DNA of 58,700 bases from Mycolicibacterium porcinum (GCA_002086835.1 MVIG01000033.1:1-58700); one strand, 5' to 3'. Positions 45,856-58,324 are shown, numbered from the stretch's first letter. The notes: a model not told the origin generated them from the sequence alone. Numbers and translations: made by a program.

Positions 45856-45930
45856 TGGTGGGCGCGGACGGTATCGAACCGCCGACCGCTGGTGTGTAAA
45901 ACCAGAGCTCTACCACTGAGCTACGCGCCC
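45856..45930 (-). tRNA. tRNA-Val (anticodon TAC)
   Basis: Read on the minus strand it folds as a complete cloverleaf: acceptor GGGCGCG/CGCGCCC, D stem GCTC/GAGC, anticodon stem CTGGT/ACCAG enclosing loop TTTACAC (anticodon TAC), and T arm with TTCGATA. Discriminator A is followed by an encoded CCA (45856-45858). No insertion is seen at this tRNA. Confidence 0.95.
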
Positions 45931-45987
45931 CGTCGCAGGCACGGTACACGCCGAGACGGCGTGACCGGAAATCCCGCGGGTGTTTGG

Positions 45988-46449
45988 TCAGACCCGTAAT
46001 GCCGCCAAAGCCTCCCGCCAGACCGCCTGATCTCGCGGCTGGCCCGGGTCCATCATCTCGGCGAAGCGGATCGTGCCGGCCCGGTCGACGACGAACGTGC
46101 CGCGATTGGGATATCCGGCGTCGTCGTTGAACACGCCGTAGGCCTGGCTGACCGCGCCGTGCGGCCAGAAATCGGCCAGCACCGGGAAGGTGAATCCGCT
46201 TTCGATGGACCAGATCTTGTGCGTCGGTGGCGGTCCGACGGAGATGGCCAGGGTCGCGGTGTCGTCGTTCTCGTACAGCGGCAGCTTGTCGCGGATCTCT
46301 CCGAGTTCGCCTTCACACACACCGGTGAACGCCAACGGAAAGAACACCAGCAGCACGTCCTTGGCGCCGCGGTACGCGCTCAGGGTGATCGGCCTGCCGT
46401 TCTGGTCCCGGAGCGTGAAATCGGGCGCCGGGGCACCGACAGCGAGCAC
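45988..46449 (-). CDS. ahpE: One-cysteine peroxiredoxin AhpE
   Basis: The 153-residue peroxiredoxin has PDFTLRDQNGRPITLS and the peroxidatic cysteine in FFPLAFTGVCEGEL (about Cys46). SVGPPPTHKIWSIESGFTFPVLADFWPHGAVSQAYGVF is close to M. tuberculosis AhpE (Rv2238c). No resolving cysteine is seen, consistent with a 1-Cys enzyme reduced by mycothiol/mycoredoxin. GTG 46449 follows GAGGGG and shares one base with the stop codon of the upstream DUF3052 gene, so the two are coupled. Confidence 0.93.
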   Translation of the reverse strand: MLAVGAPAPDFTLRDQNGRPITLSAYRGAKDVLLVFFPLAFTGVCEGELGEIRDKLPLYENDDTATLAISVGPPPTHKIWSIESGFTFPVLADFWPHGAVSQAYGVFNDDAGYPNRGTFVVDRAGTIRFAEMMDPGQPRDQAVWREALAALRV

Positions 46450-46886
46450 TATCCCCTCTTTCCAGCGGCCTTCGATTTCGGCTGCACCAAGCGGCTCGCC
46501 GTCCAGTCCCCCAATTTGGCCGACGAGGTCTGCATCAGACCGGCCGTCGGCGCCGATTCGGCGATCTCGGCCGGCAACACGTGCCCGGCCTTGCCGGTCT
46601 TGGGGGTCACCACCCAGATCACGCCGTCCTCGGCGAGTGGGGTGATGGCATCCATGAGCCGGTCGACGAGATCCCCGTCGTCGTCCCTCCACCAGAGCAA
46701 TACGACGTCGACGACTTCGTCCGAATCCTCATCGAGCAGCTCGGAGCCGCACGCTTCCTCGATGTCGGCCCGGATGTCGTCGTCGCTATCCTCGTCCCAA
46801 CCCAATTCCTGGACTATCTGATCCTTGTGGATCCCCAGGATCTGGGCGTAGTTGGGGCCTGAGTCCGTCCCCGCCGCCGCGACCAC
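46449..46886 (-). CDS. DUF3052 protein (Rv2239c type)
   Basis: The 145-residue acidic protein has GPNYAQILGIHKDQIVQELGWDEDSDDDIR and VVLLWWRDDDGDLVDRLMDA, as in actinobacterial DUF3052 proteins of unknown function. The C terminus is basic. GTG 46886 follows TAGGAGG at good distance. It is translationally coupled to ahpE downstream, so it may act in oxidative-stress or redox handling, but nothing in the sequence proves that. Confidence 0.88.
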   Translation of the reverse strand: MVAAAGTDSGPNYAQILGIHKDQIVQELGWDEDSDDDIRADIEEACGSELLDEDSDEVVDVVLLWWRDDDGDLVDRLMDAITPLAEDGVIWVVTPKTGKAGHVLPAEIAESAPTAGLMQTSSAKLGDWTASRLVQPKSKAAGKRG

Positions 46887-46999
46887 CGTCGGTCCTCCTA
46901 ACCTTTCTTCGAGCCTGTCTCAAGACTGAGTATCGACCTATCGTCGCACGGCGACGCACTCGCGCGGGTGCCCGGCGGGCCACTTTGTCCGTCGGCCCG

Positions 47000-47572
47000 T
47001 CAGTAAGCCTTGTCGCATCGGTTCAGCGCGTCCTCTCTCGCGGTGTTCGATCGAGTGGAGGCCGCGTTGAACTGATCCGGGCCGACGTGGCCGGATATGG
47101 CGGCGACGAGGGCCCTGGCCGAGTCGACCCACTCGGTCAGCGCGGCGCGCAGATCCGGCGACAGCGCGTCGGACAGGCCCGAACTGACCAGATCGGCACT
47201 GCGGTTCAGCCCGTCGATCGCGGGCCCCGCCTTGGCCGCGGTGTCCCCGCCGTTGTTGACGGCTTCGACATAGCCGTTGACGGCGTTGACCGCGTCCACG
47301 GCCGAGGTGCTGAGGTCCTCGCAGACGGTGTGCACGGCGCGGGTGGTCAACGACGCCTGCCGTTCGGATTCGCGGGTCACCGAGCTCGCCGAGGACTCCT
47401 CGATCGAGGCTTTCACCGACGCCCGATAGTCGGGCGCCGCCGACGAATCAACTTGTGCGGTACCGCCGGTAACAGCCGAACACCCCACCACGACCATCGC
47501 GATCACCGCGGCACCACCGAGTGCGCACGCGGCGATCCGCGCCTTTGCCCCAAACTGCCCATCAACCGGCAC
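47000..47572 (-). CDS. Putative lipoprotein (Rv2240c type)
   Basis: The 190-residue protein has a hydrophobic N-terminal segment ending in the lipobox VVVGC (Cys about 31). A Ser/Ala/Asp-rich helical exported domain follows with two more cysteines (VCEDL and NRCDKAY). It matches the position and style of Rv2240c, a mycobacterial protein of unknown function. It diverges from aceE. Confidence 0.75.
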   Translation of the reverse strand: MPVDGQFGAKARIAACALGGAAVIAMVVVGCSAVTGGTAQVDSSAAPDYRASVKASIEESSASSVTRESERQASLTTRAVHTVCEDLSTSAVDAVNAVNGYVEAVNNGGDTAAKAGPAIDGLNRSADLVSSGLSDALSPDLRAALTEWVDSARALVAAISGHVGPDQFNAASTRSNTAREDALNRCDKAY

Positions 47573-47717
47573 GATCTGCAGACGTTACCGGTTCGGAAAG
47601 CAACTGATGGGTAACTTGCGCACCGCCACCCCCAGCGGCACGGAGGCGGCAAGATAGGTGGACGATAGAAGGTGCCACAAGCACTGTCAGTAGTAACCGC
47701 CTAACAAGGAGCGGAAG

Positions 47718-50507
<2,790 letters not shown>

Positions 50508-50523
50508 CCGAATTCTCCGAGCG

Positions 50524-50555
50524 GGCGGTCGCTCTCATGAGAGGGGGCGACCGCC
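50524..50555 (+). terminator. Hairpin between aceE and mabR
   Basis: GGCGGTCGC (50524-50532) pairs with GCGACCGCC (50547-50555), and the loop contains the palindrome TCTCATGAGA. It lies 17 bases after the aceE stop and has no T-run; it may separate aceE from the mabR-fabD transcript. Confidence 0.6.
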
Positions 50556-50607
50556 GGCCGGAGAGCGGTTGGAGGAATCCACCAGAAAAGTGGCGTAGCT
50601 TTTAGGA

Positions 50608-51891
50608 ATGACGGACAAGCGGTTCGTGCCGCCGAAGTCGACCGTCGAGGTCCTTGAGAGCGTGCCCGACTCGACGCTGCGCCGGTTGAAGCAGTATTCC
50701 GGCCGGTTGGCCACCGAGGCCGTCCATGCCATGGCCGAGCGCCTGGACTTCTTCTCCGACCTCGACGCGTCGCAGCGGGCCAGCGTGCAGCTGGTCGTGC
50801 AGACCGCCGTCGTCAACTTCGTCGAATGGATGCGGGACCCGGAGAGCGACGTCAGCTATACCGCGCAGGCCTTCGAGGTGGTGCCGCAGGACCTGCGCCG
50901 TCGCATCGCGCTGCGACAGTCGGTCGAGATGGTGCGGACCTCGATGGAGTTCTTCGAGGAAGTGGTGCCGATGCTGGCCCGATCCGAGGAGCAGCTGAAC
51001 GCGCTGACCGCCGGCATCCTGCGCTACAGCCGCGACCTGGCGTTCGCGGCGGCCAGCGCGTACGCCGATCAGGCCGAGGCCCGCGGCGCCTGGGATCTGC
51101 GGATGGAGGCCAACGTCGTCGACGCCGTGGTCCGCGGCGATACCGGGCCTGAGCTGCAGTCCCAGGCGGCGGCGCTGAACTGGGACGCCACTGCGCCGGC
51201 CACGGTGATCGTGGGGCTGCCGCGACCGGACCGGTTGGACCTGGCCCGCGACGACATCCACGAGGTCGTGAAGCGCAACGACCGCGCGGCCCTGTCGGAT
51301 GTGCACGGCACCTGGCTCGTCACGATCGTGTCGGGTCCGCTGTCAGCAACCGATCGGTTCCTCGGCGACCTGCTGTCGATCTTCGCCGACGGCCCCGTGG
51401 TGGTGGGCCCGACCTCGCCGACGCTGACGGCCGCCCATCGCAGCGCCACCGAGGCGATCTCCGGGATGAACGCGGTGGCCGGCTGGCCCGGCGCACCCCG
51501 GCCGGTGTCGGCGCGCGAGTTGTTGCCCGAGCGGGCCCTGCTGGGCGACGCGACCGCCATCGCAGCATTGGAATCCGAGGTCATGCGCCCATTGGCCGAT
51601 GCCGGGCCGGCGCTCACCGAGACCCTCGACGCGTTCCTGGATTCCGGCGGCGCCATAGAAGCTTGTGCACGCAAATTGTTCGTTCATCCAAACACCGTGC
51701 GCTACCGACTGAAACGGATCGGCGACTTCACCGGCCGCGACCCGGCCGTGCCGCGGGACGCCTACGTGTTGCGCGTCGCGTCGACGGTCGGCAGGCTGAG
51801 CAAACAGGCATACCAGCCGAGCACGTCCGATGCCGGAACCACCGTGATACCGGCGATTCGCCCGGCTCATTCCTCCAGGCAACGAGCCTGA
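50608..51891 (+). CDS. mabR: PucR/CdaR-type regulator of FAS-II genes
   Basis: The 427-residue protein has a C-terminal PucR HTH (AIEACARKLFVHPNTVRYRLKRIGDFTGRD, about 350-380), a helical N-terminal region and a GGDEF-like central part. It corresponds by sequence and place to Rv2242 (MabR), the activator of the fabD-acpM-kasA-kasB-accD6 operon that responds to long-chain acyl-CoA. The next gene is fabD, with a matching palindrome between them. The ATG lacks a strong ribosome site. Confidence 0.88.
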   Translation: MTDKRFVPPKSTVEVLESVPDSTLRRLKQYSGRLATEAVHAMAERLDFFSDLDASQRASVQLVVQTAVVNFVEWMRDPESDVSYTAQAFEVVPQDLRRRIALRQSVEMVRTSMEFFEEVVPMLARSEEQLNALTAGILRYSRDLAFAAASAYADQAEARGAWDLRMEANVVDAVVRGDTGPELQSQAAALNWDATAPATVIVGLPRPDRLDLARDDIHEVVKRNDRAALSDVHGTWLVTIVSGPLSATDRFLGDLLSIFADGPVVVGPTSPTLTAAHRSATEAISGMNAVAGWPGAPRPVSARELLPERALLGDATAIAALESEVMRPLADAGPALTETLDAFLDSGGAIEACARKLFVHPNTVRYRLKRIGDFTGRDPAVPRDAYVLRVASTVGRLSKQAYQPSTSDAGTTVIPAIRPAHSSRQRA

Positions 51892-51964
51892 GTAAGGCTC
51901 ACCGGGCAGCTCAGCGGACGTGACATATTTCGCTGCGGTGAAGGCAACGTCGCATCACATGCAC

Positions 51965-51985
51965 TTTTGTGGGGAACCTACAAAA
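51965..51985. promoter_or_regulatory. MabR-type operator of the FAS-II operon
   Basis: TTTTGT (51965-51970), nine bases, then ACAAAA (51980-51985) form a perfect inverted repeat. To my memory TTTTGT-N9-ACAAAA is the reported MabR motif. A CATAAT -10-like box (52001-52006) lies just downstream, so a bound protein would sit at the -35 position. CCCCACAAAA at 52015-52024 is a further inverted partner of TTTTGTGGGG (51965-51974). Confidence 0.75.
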
Positions 51986-52051
51986 ACATAAGACAAGGTT
52001 CATAATCTCTTACACCCCACAAAACCATCTTCACAGTGTTCTCTTAATGAC

Positions 52052-52984
52052 GTGCCTCAACCCGTGCTCGCATTGCTTGCCCCCGGACAGGGATCGCAGA
52101 CGCCCGGCATGCTCTCCGCTTGGCTGGAGCTGCCCGGTGCCGCCGATCGCCTCGCCACGTGGTCGCAGATCAGCGGCCTGGATCTGGCCCGTCTGGGTAC
52201 CACCGCCACCGCTGAGGAGATCACCGACACCGCGGTGACCCAGCCCCTGGTGGTGGCCGCCACGCTGCTGGCCTACGAGGAACTGACCAAGCGCGGCCTG
52301 CCCCAGACCGCGGAGACCATCGTCGCCGGCCATTCGGTCGGCGAGATCGCCGCGTACGCCATCGCGGGCGTCATCTCCGCCGACGACGCGGTCAAGCTGG
52401 CCGCCACCCGTGGCGCCGAGATGGCCAAGGCCTGCGCGGTCGAGCCGACCGGCATGTCGGCTGTGCTCGGTGGCGACGAGGCCGAGGTCCTGGCCCGGCT
52501 GGAGTCGCTCGACCTGGTGCCCGCCAACCGCAACGCAGCCGGCCAGATCGTGGCCGCCGGTGCGATCGCCGCGCTGGAGAAGCTCGCCGAGGATCCGCCG
52601 GCCAAGGCGCGGGTCCGTCAGCTGGCGACCGCAGGCGCGTTCCACACCCACTACATGGCTTCCGCGCTGGAGGGCTACGCCGCTGCCGCCGAGTCTGTAA
52701 CGACCTCTGAGCCGACCGCGACACTTCTGTCGAACGCAGACGGCCAGCCGGTCGCCTCGGCCGCCGATGCGATGGAGAAGCTGGTGTCTCAGCTGACCAA
52801 GCCGGTGCGCTGGGATCTGTGCACTGCCACCATGCGAGACCGTTTCTCCGGTGCCGAGCGCGCCGGGATCGTCGAGTTCCCGCCTGCGGGCACTCTGGTG
52901 GGCATCGCGAAGCGCGAACTGAAGGGCACGCCGACCCGCGCGGTCAAGGCCCCCACCGATCTGGATGGCTTGGACGAGCTGTAA
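52052..52984 (+). CDS. fabD: Malonyl-CoA:ACP acyltransferase
   Basis: FabD loads malonate onto AcpM for the FAS-II elongation of meromycolates. The 310-residue protein has LLAPGQGSQTPGML, the nucleophile in VAGHSVGEIAAYA (about Ser97), GAFHTHYMA (His) and VEFPPAGTL. GTG 52052 is used; it is the first gene of the FAS-II operon and has the MabR-type palindrome 66 bases upstream. Confidence 0.96.
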   Translation: MPQPVLALLAPGQGSQTPGMLSAWLELPGAADRLATWSQISGLDLARLGTTATAEEITDTAVTQPLVVAATLLAYEELTKRGLPQTAETIVAGHSVGEIAAYAIAGVISADDAVKLAATRGAEMAKACAVEPTGMSAVLGGDEAEVLARLESLDLVPANRNAAGQIVAAGAIAALEKLAEDPPAKARVRQLATAGAFHTHYMASALEGYAAAAESVTTSEPTATLLSNADGQPVASAADAMEKLVSQLTKPVRWDLCTATMRDRFSGAERAGIVEFPPAGTLVGIAKRELKGTPTRAVKAPTDLDGLDEL

Positions 52985-53075
52985 GTCCACCGACAACCGA
53001 ATAGCAGTACCAACCGAACGTCCCGAATTGTCCTCCGCACCCGGAGGGCGCTTTCAACAACAAGAAGGAGCCATT

Positions 53076-53372
53076 GTGGCCGCCAGTCAGGAAGAAATCA
53101 TCGCCGGTCTCGCCGAGATCATCGAAGAGGTCACCGGCATCGAGCCGTCTGAGGTGACCCCGGAGAAGTCGTTCGTCGACGACCTGGACATCGACTCGCT
53201 GTCGATGGTTGAGATCGCGGTTCAGACCGAGGACAAGTACGGCGTGAAGATCCCCGATGAGGATCTGGCCGGCCTGCGCACCGTTGGTGACGTCGTCTCC
53301 TACATCCAGAAGCTCGAGGAAGAGAACCCCGAGGCTGCCGCCGCCCTGCGCGAGAAGTTTGGCTCGGAATGA
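53076..53372 (+). CDS. acpM: Meromycolate-extension acyl carrier protein
   Basis: The 98-residue ACP has the phosphopantetheine serine in [16 protein letters not shown] (about Ser42) and almost the whole mycobacterial AcpM core. It ends at REKFGSE, about 17 residues shorter than the M. tuberculosis protein, whose extended tail is variable. GTG 53076 follows AAGGAG. Its stop overlaps the kasA start (ATGA), so the two are translated together. Confidence 0.96.
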   Translation: MAASQEEIIAGLAEIIEEVTGIEPSEVTPEKSFVDDLDIDSLSMVEIAVQTEDKYGVKIPDEDLAGLRTVGDVVSYIQKLEEENPEAAAALREKFGSE

Positions 53373-54619
53373 GCAAACCTTCCACTGCTAACGGAGGCTT
53401 CCCGAACGTCGTGGTGACCGCCGTGGAGGCAACCACGGCGCTCGCTGCTGACATCGAGAGCACGTGGAAGGGCCTCCTGGCCGGAGACAGCGGCATCCGT
53501 GAGTTGACCGACGACTTCGTCACCAAGTGGGACCTTCCGGTGCGTATCGGTGGCCACCTGGTCGATGACATCGACGGTCACCTGACCCGCATCGAGCTGC
53601 GCCGTAACTCCTACGTGCAGCGCATGTCACTGGTGCTGGCTCGCCGGCTGTGGAAAAACGCCGGTGCGCCCGAGGTCGATCCCGATCGGTTCTCCGTCGT
53701 GATCGGCACGGGCCTCGGCGGCGGCGAGAAGATCGTCGAGACCTACGACGCGATGAACGAGGGCGGCATCCGCAAGGTCAGCCCGCTCGCCGTTCAGATG
53801 ATCATGCCCAACGGTGCGGCCGCGGTCGCCGGTCTTGAGCTCGGCGCCCGCGCCGGGGTCATCACGCCGGTGTCGGCGTGTTCGTCGGGATCTGAGGCCA
53901 TCGCCCACGGCTGGCGCCAGATCGTCATGGGCGACGCGGACTTCGCCGTCGTCGGTGGCGTGGAAGGCGGCATCGAGGCGCTGCCGATCGCGGCGTTCTC
54001 GATGATGCGCGCCATGTCGACCCGCAACGACGACCCCGCGGGTGCGTCGCGACCGTTCGACAAGGACCGCGACGGATTCGTGTTCGGCGAGGCCGGCGCG
54101 ATGATGATCATCGAGACCGAGGAGCATGCCCTGGCCCGTGGCGCCAAGCCGCTGGCCCGCCTGATGGGTGCCGGCATCACCTCGGACGCGTTCCACATGG
54201 TCGCTCCGGCCGACAACGGCGTTCGTGCCGGTGCCGCGATGAAGCGTGCACTGGAGACCGCCGGGCTGGAAGCCAAGGACATTGACCACGTCAATGCCCA
54301 CGGCACGGCCACCCCGATCGGTGACACCGCCGAGGCCAATGCCATCCGGGTTGCCGGATGTCAGAGCGCCGCGGTCTACGCGCCGAAGTCGGCGCTGGGT
54401 CACTCGATCGGCGCAGTCGGTGCGCTGGAGTCGGTGCTGACTGTGCTCGCGTTGCGCGACGGGGTCATCCCCCCGACGCTTAACTACGAGACACCTGATC
54501 CTGAGATCGATCTCGATGTGGTTGCGGGCGAGCCTCGTTATGGCGACTACAAGTACGCCATCAACAACTCGTTCGGTTTCGGCGGCCACAATGTGGCCCT
54601 GGCCTTCGGTAAGTACTGA
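53369..54619 (+). CDS. kasA: Beta-ketoacyl-ACP synthase KasA
   Basis: KasA elongates long-chain acyl-AcpM during mycolic-acid synthesis. The 416-residue condensing enzyme has the nucleophile in [17 protein letters not shown] (about Cys171) and the two histidines in [12 protein letters not shown] and [15 protein letters not shown]. It overlaps acpM by four bases. This is the target of thiolactomycin-type inhibitors. Confidence 0.96.
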   Translation: MSKPSTANGGFPNVVVTAVEATTALAADIESTWKGLLAGDSGIRELTDDFVTKWDLPVRIGGHLVDDIDGHLTRIELRRNSYVQRMSLVLARRLWKNAGAPEVDPDRFSVVIGTGLGGGEKIVETYDAMNEGGIRKVSPLAVQMIMPNGAAAVAGLELGARAGVITPVSACSSGSEAIAHGWRQIVMGDADFAVVGGVEGGIEALPIAAFSMMRAMSTRNDDPAGASRPFDKDRDGFVFGEAGAMMIIETEEHALARGAKPLARLMGAGITSDAFHMVAPADNGVRAGAAMKRALETAGLEAKDIDHVNAHGTATPIGDTAEANAIRVAGCQSAAVYAPKSALGHSIGAVGALESVLTVLALRDGVIPPTLNYETPDPEIDLDVVAGEPRYGDYKYAINNSFGFGGHNVALAFGKY

Positions 54620-54703
54620 GGTCGGGCAACCCGAGCCTGATCGGTGGCGCCTGACAGCAGGTAGCGCCGGCAGGTAAACACGGAAGGGAAGAACACAGCA
54701 AAT

Positions 54704-55957
54704 ATGGCGGGATTGTCCACTGGGAACGGTCTTCCCAATGTGGTTGTCACCGGCGTAGCCATGTCGACGGCGCTGGCAACCGATGCTGAAAGCACCTGGA
54801 AGAAGCTGCTAGACGGGCAGAGCGGCATCCGCAAGCTCACTGATTCGTTCGTCGACGAGTACGACCTGCCGGTTCGCATCGGCGGCCATCTGCTCGAGGA
54901 CTTCGATCATGAACTGACGCGGGTCGAACTGCGCCGACTGTCATATTTGCAGAAGATGTCGACGGTCATCGGCCGTCGGGTGTGGGCCAATGCCGGCTCC
55001 CCCGAGGTCGATGTCCGACGTCTCATGGTCTCCATCGGCACCGGTCTCGGTTCCGCCGAGGAGCTTGTGTTCGCCTACGACGGCATGCGGGCCAAGGGCC
55101 TGCGCGCCGTGTCGCCGCTGGTGGTGCAGATGTACATGCCCAACGGCGCAGCGGCCGCCATCGGACTCGAGCGCAAGGCCAAGGCCGGGGTGTGTACCTC
55201 GATCTCGGCCTGCGCCTCGGGTTCGGAAGCCATCGCCAACGCCTGGCGGCAGATCGTGCTCGGCGAGGCCGACATCGCGATCTGTGGTGGCGTGGAAACC
55301 AAGATCGAAGCCGTGCCGATCGCCGGCTTCGCGCAGATGCGCATCGTGCTGTCCAACTCGAACGACGATCCCGAGGGCGCCTGCAAGCCCTTCGACAAGG
55401 ATCGCAACGGATTCGTCTTCGGCGAGGGTGGCGCTCTGATGGTCATCGAGACCGAGGAGCACGCCAAGGCACGTGGCGCCAACATCCTGGGCCGCATCAT
55501 GGGTGCGAGCGTCACCTCGGACGGCTATCACATCGTCGCTCCGGACCCCAACGGCGAGCAGGCCGGTTATGCCATGACCCGGGCCATCCAGTTGGCAGGT
55601 CTGAAGCCCACCGACATCGACCACGTCAATGCGCACGCCACGGGCACCAGCGTCGGCGATGTGGCCGAGGGCAAGGCGATCAACAACGCGATGGCGGGCC
55701 ACAAGCCCGCGGTCTACGCGCCGAAGGCGGCGCTGGGCCACTCCGTCGGTGCGGTCGGTGCGGTGGAATCCATCCTGACCGTGCTGGCATTGCGCGACGG
55801 CGTCATCCCTGCGACGCGCAACCTGCAGAACCTCGATCCGGAGATCGATCTGGACGTTGTCGCCGGTGAACCGCGGCAGGGTGATTTCAAGTACGCAATC
55901 AACAATTCGTTCGGATTCGGTGGGCACAACGTCGCGCTCGCCTTCGGAAAGTACTGA
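54704..55957 (+). CDS. kasB: Beta-ketoacyl-ACP synthase KasB
   Basis: KasB is the paralogue that completes mycolate chains to full length. The 417-residue protein has the same triad as KasA: STS nucleophile in [29 protein letters not shown] (His) and [15 protein letters not shown] (His). It starts 84 bases after kasA with GGAAGGGAAG upstream. The two genes are similar at DNA level and probably arose by tandem duplication. Confidence 0.95.
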   Translation: MAGLSTGNGLPNVVVTGVAMSTALATDAESTWKKLLDGQSGIRKLTDSFVDEYDLPVRIGGHLLEDFDHELTRVELRRLSYLQKMSTVIGRRVWANAGSPEVDVRRLMVSIGTGLGSAEELVFAYDGMRAKGLRAVSPLVVQMYMPNGAAAAIGLERKAKAGVCTSISACASGSEAIANAWRQIVLGEADIAICGGVETKIEAVPIAGFAQMRIVLSNSNDDPEGACKPFDKDRNGFVFGEGGALMVIETEEHAKARGANILGRIMGASVTSDGYHIVAPDPNGEQAGYAMTRAIQLAGLKPTDIDHVNAHATGTSVGDVAEGKAINNAMAGHKPAVYAPKAALGHSVGAVGAVESILTVLALRDGVIPATRNLQNLDPEIDLDVVAGEPRQGDFKYAINNSFGFGGHNVALAFGKY

Positions 55958-55989
55958 GCTTCCAGAGCTTTCCACTAAAGGAGACCTAA

Positions 55990-57411
55990 ATGACGATCAT
56001 GGCCCCCGAAACCGCTGCCGAGTCGCTCGACCCACGCGACCCGCTGCTGCGCCTGCAGACCTTCTTCGATGACGGCAGCGTCGAGCTGCTGCACGAGCGG
56101 GACCGCTCGGGCGTGCTTGCGGCTGCCGGCACGGTCAACGGTGTTCGCACGGTTGCGTTCTGCACCGACGGCACCGTGATGGGCGGCGCCATGGGCATCG
56201 AGGGCTGTGCCCACATCGTCAACGCCTACGACACCGCGATCGAGGAGCAGAGCCCGATCGTCGGTATCTGGCACTCGGGTGGTGCGCGGCTGGCCGAGGG
56301 CGTCAAGGCGCTGCACGCGGTCGGCCTGGTCTTCGAGGCGATGATCCGGGCGTCGGGCTACATCCCGCAGATCTCGGTCGTCGTCGGATTCGCCGCAGGC
56401 GGTGCGGCTTACGGGCCCGCCCTGACCGACGTGATCATCATGGCCCCGGACAGCAAGGTGTTCGTCACCGGTCCGGACGTGGTGCGCAGCGTCACCGGCG
56501 AGGATGTCGACATGGTGTCGCTCGGCGGCCCCGATGCTCACCACAAGAAGTCCGGCGTGTGCCACATCGTCGCCGACGACGAGCTCGACGCATACGAGCG
56601 CGGCCGTCGCCTGGTCGGATTGTTCAGCCAGCAGGGTCATTTCGATCGCAGCAAGGCCGAGGCCGGCGACACCGACCTCGCGGCCCTGATGCCCGAGTCG
56701 GCCCGGCGTGCCTACGACGTGCACCCGATCATCGAGGCGCTGCTGGACGAGGGTGTGCCGTTCGAGGAGTTCCAGGCCAAGTGGGCCCCGTCGATCGTGG
56801 TCGGTCTCGGTCGGCTGGCCGGCCGGTCGGTCGGCGTGATCGCCAACAACCCGCTGCGTCTTGGTGGCTGCCTGAACTCCGAAAGTGCCGAGAAGTCGGC
56901 GCGTTTCGTGCGGCTGTGCGACGCGTTCGGCATCCCGCTGGTGGTCGTCGTCGACGTCCCTGGCTACCTGCCCGGCGTGGATCAGGAGTGGGGCGGCGTG
57001 GTGCGTCGCGGCGCCAAGCTGTTGCACGCCTTCGGTGAGTCCTCGGTCCCCCGCGTGACGCTGGTGACTCGCAAGATCTACGGCGGCGCCTACATCGCGA
57101 TGAACTCGCGGTCGCTCAACGCCACCAAGGTGTTCGCCTGGCCGGACGCCGAGGTCGCCGTGATGGGCGCCAAGGCTGCCGTGGGCATCCTGCACAAGCG
57201 CAAGCTGGCCGCCGCACCGGATCACGAGCGTGAGGCGCTGCACGAGGAACTGGCCATCGAGCACGAGCGTATCGCCGGCGGTGTGGATTCGGCCATCGAG
57301 ATCGGCGTGGTCGACGAGAAGATCGATCCGGCCCATACCCGCAGCAAGCTGACGCAGGCCCTGGCCGAGGCCCCGCACCGGCGCGGTCGCCACAAGAACA
57401 TCCCGCTGTAA
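55990..57411 (+). CDS. accD6: Acyl-CoA carboxylase carboxyltransferase subunit AccD6
   Basis: AccD6 is the carboxyltransferase (beta) subunit that makes malonyl-CoA for FAS-I and FAS-II. The 473-residue crotonase-fold protein has both halves of the family: IWHSGGARLAEGVKALHAVG with GFAAGGAAYGPALTD in the N domain, and PGYLPGVDQEWGGVVRRGAKLL with TRKIYGGAYIAMNSRSLNA in the C domain. AAAGGAGACC precedes the ATG. It is the last gene of the operon and ends before a long hairpin. Confidence 0.95.
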   Translation: MTIMAPETAAESLDPRDPLLRLQTFFDDGSVELLHERDRSGVLAAAGTVNGVRTVAFCTDGTVMGGAMGIEGCAHIVNAYDTAIEEQSPIVGIWHSGGARLAEGVKALHAVGLVFEAMIRASGYIPQISVVVGFAAGGAAYGPALTDVIIMAPDSKVFVTGPDVVRSVTGEDVDMVSLGGPDAHHKKSGVCHIVADDELDAYERGRRLVGLFSQQGHFDRSKAEAGDTDLAALMPESARRAYDVHPIIEALLDEGVPFEEFQAKWAPSIVVGLGRLAGRSVGVIANNPLRLGGCLNSESAEKSARFVRLCDAFGIPLVVVVDVPGYLPGVDQEWGGVVRRGAKLLHAFGESSVPRVTLVTRKIYGGAYIAMNSRSLNATKVFAWPDAEVAVMGAKAAVGILHKRKLAAAPDHEREALHEELAIEHERIAGGVDSAIEIGVVDEKIDPAHTRSKLTQALAEAPHRRGRHKNIPL

Positions 57412-57425
57412 CGCTCCAGCTGGCA

Positions 57426-57482
57426 CGAATGGCCAGTTATTGCACATATCAGGCGAAAAGCCGTGCAATAACTGGCCATTCG
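57426..57482. terminator. Perfect 20-bp hairpin between convergent genes
   Basis: Arms 57426-57445 and 57463-57482 are exact complements over 20 bases (CGAATGGCCAG...), with a 17-base loop. It lies between accD6 and the convergent SDR gene and could end transcription from both. There is no T-run. Confidence 0.75.
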
Positions 57483-57487
57483 GCGTA

Positions 57488-58237
57488 TCAGCGGGTGGTG
57501 TAGCCGCCGTTGGCGAAGATGGTCTGCCCGTTGATCCAGTGCCCCTCGTCGGCGAGGAACACCACCAGTGGGGCGATGTCGGTGATCTCGGTCAGCCGAT
57601 TGCCCATCGCCTGCGACTTGTGGAACTCGACCCGCTCCGGGGTCTCCTGTGGGTAGAAGAACGGCGTGTCCATCGGGCCCGGGGCCACGTTGTTGACGTT
57701 GATGCCGCGGGCACCGAACTCCTTGGACGCGGCCCGGGTGAAGTGCTCGACGGGGCTCTTGGAGCCCGCGTAGGTCGAGTACCCGTCGGTGTAGGCCGCC
57801 AGTAGTGCGGTCACGATGGTGACGACCGAACCGTTGTCGTTGAGCCGCTTGCCCGCCTGCTGCAGGAAGAAGTATGCCGCCTTGGCGTTGATGTCGAACA
57901 TCGAGTCGTATTCGGCCTCAGTGGTTTCCACGAACGGCTTGCGCAACACCTTGCCCACTGTGTTGATCGCGATGTCGACTCCGCCGAATGCGTCGACCGC
58001 CGCGTCGAACAGTCGCTCGACGTTGGCGGGCACCGTCAGGTCGCCCTGCACCTTGACCGCCTTGACGCCCGCGTCCTGCACCGCCGCCACGGTCTTGTCC
58101 GCGTCGGCCTCGGTGGCAGCACTGTTGTAGTGAACAGCGACGTTGACACCCCTCGAAGCCAACGTCGTGCTGATCAGACCACCCAGATTCTTGGCGCCGG
58201 CAGCAACAACTGCTGATTTGCCTTCCAGTTTGCTCAT
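57488..58237 (-). CDS. Short-chain dehydrogenase/reductase
   Basis: The 249-residue SDR has the Rossmann motif VVAAGAKNLGGLISTTLASRG and DIAINTVGKV. The catalytic YAGSK (Tyr-x-x-x-Lys) is present, but the usual Ser 13 residues before the Tyr is a Thr (IVTALLAAYTDGYSTYAGSK). The C-terminal FLADEGHWINGQTIFANGGYT is typical. ATG 58237 gives MSKLEGKSAVV. It diverges from a LysR-type gene across 87 bases, so the latter probably regulates it. The substrate is unknown. Confidence 0.88.
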   Translation of the reverse strand: MSKLEGKSAVVAAGAKNLGGLISTTLASRGVNVAVHYNSAATEADADKTVAAVQDAGVKAVKVQGDLTVPANVERLFDAAVDAFGGVDIAINTVGKVLRKPFVETTEAEYDSMFDINAKAAYFFLQQAGKRLNDNGSVVTIVTALLAAYTDGYSTYAGSKSPVEHFTRAASKEFGARGINVNNVAPGPMDTPFFYPQETPERVEFHKSQAMGNRLTEITDIAPLVVFLADEGHWINGQTIFANGGYTTR

Positions 58238-58324
58238 GGTTCGCAGCGTAGTTTCGGCATCCACATATGAACAACGCAAGTTTTCGATGTTTCCACAAGC
58301 CTTGGTTGTAGATAGATTAGGTGG

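Noticed and set aside
45856-45930. tRNA-Val as an integration site
   Set aside because: The tRNA is complete and no duplicate of its 3' end is seen nearby, and no integrase gene lies next to it.
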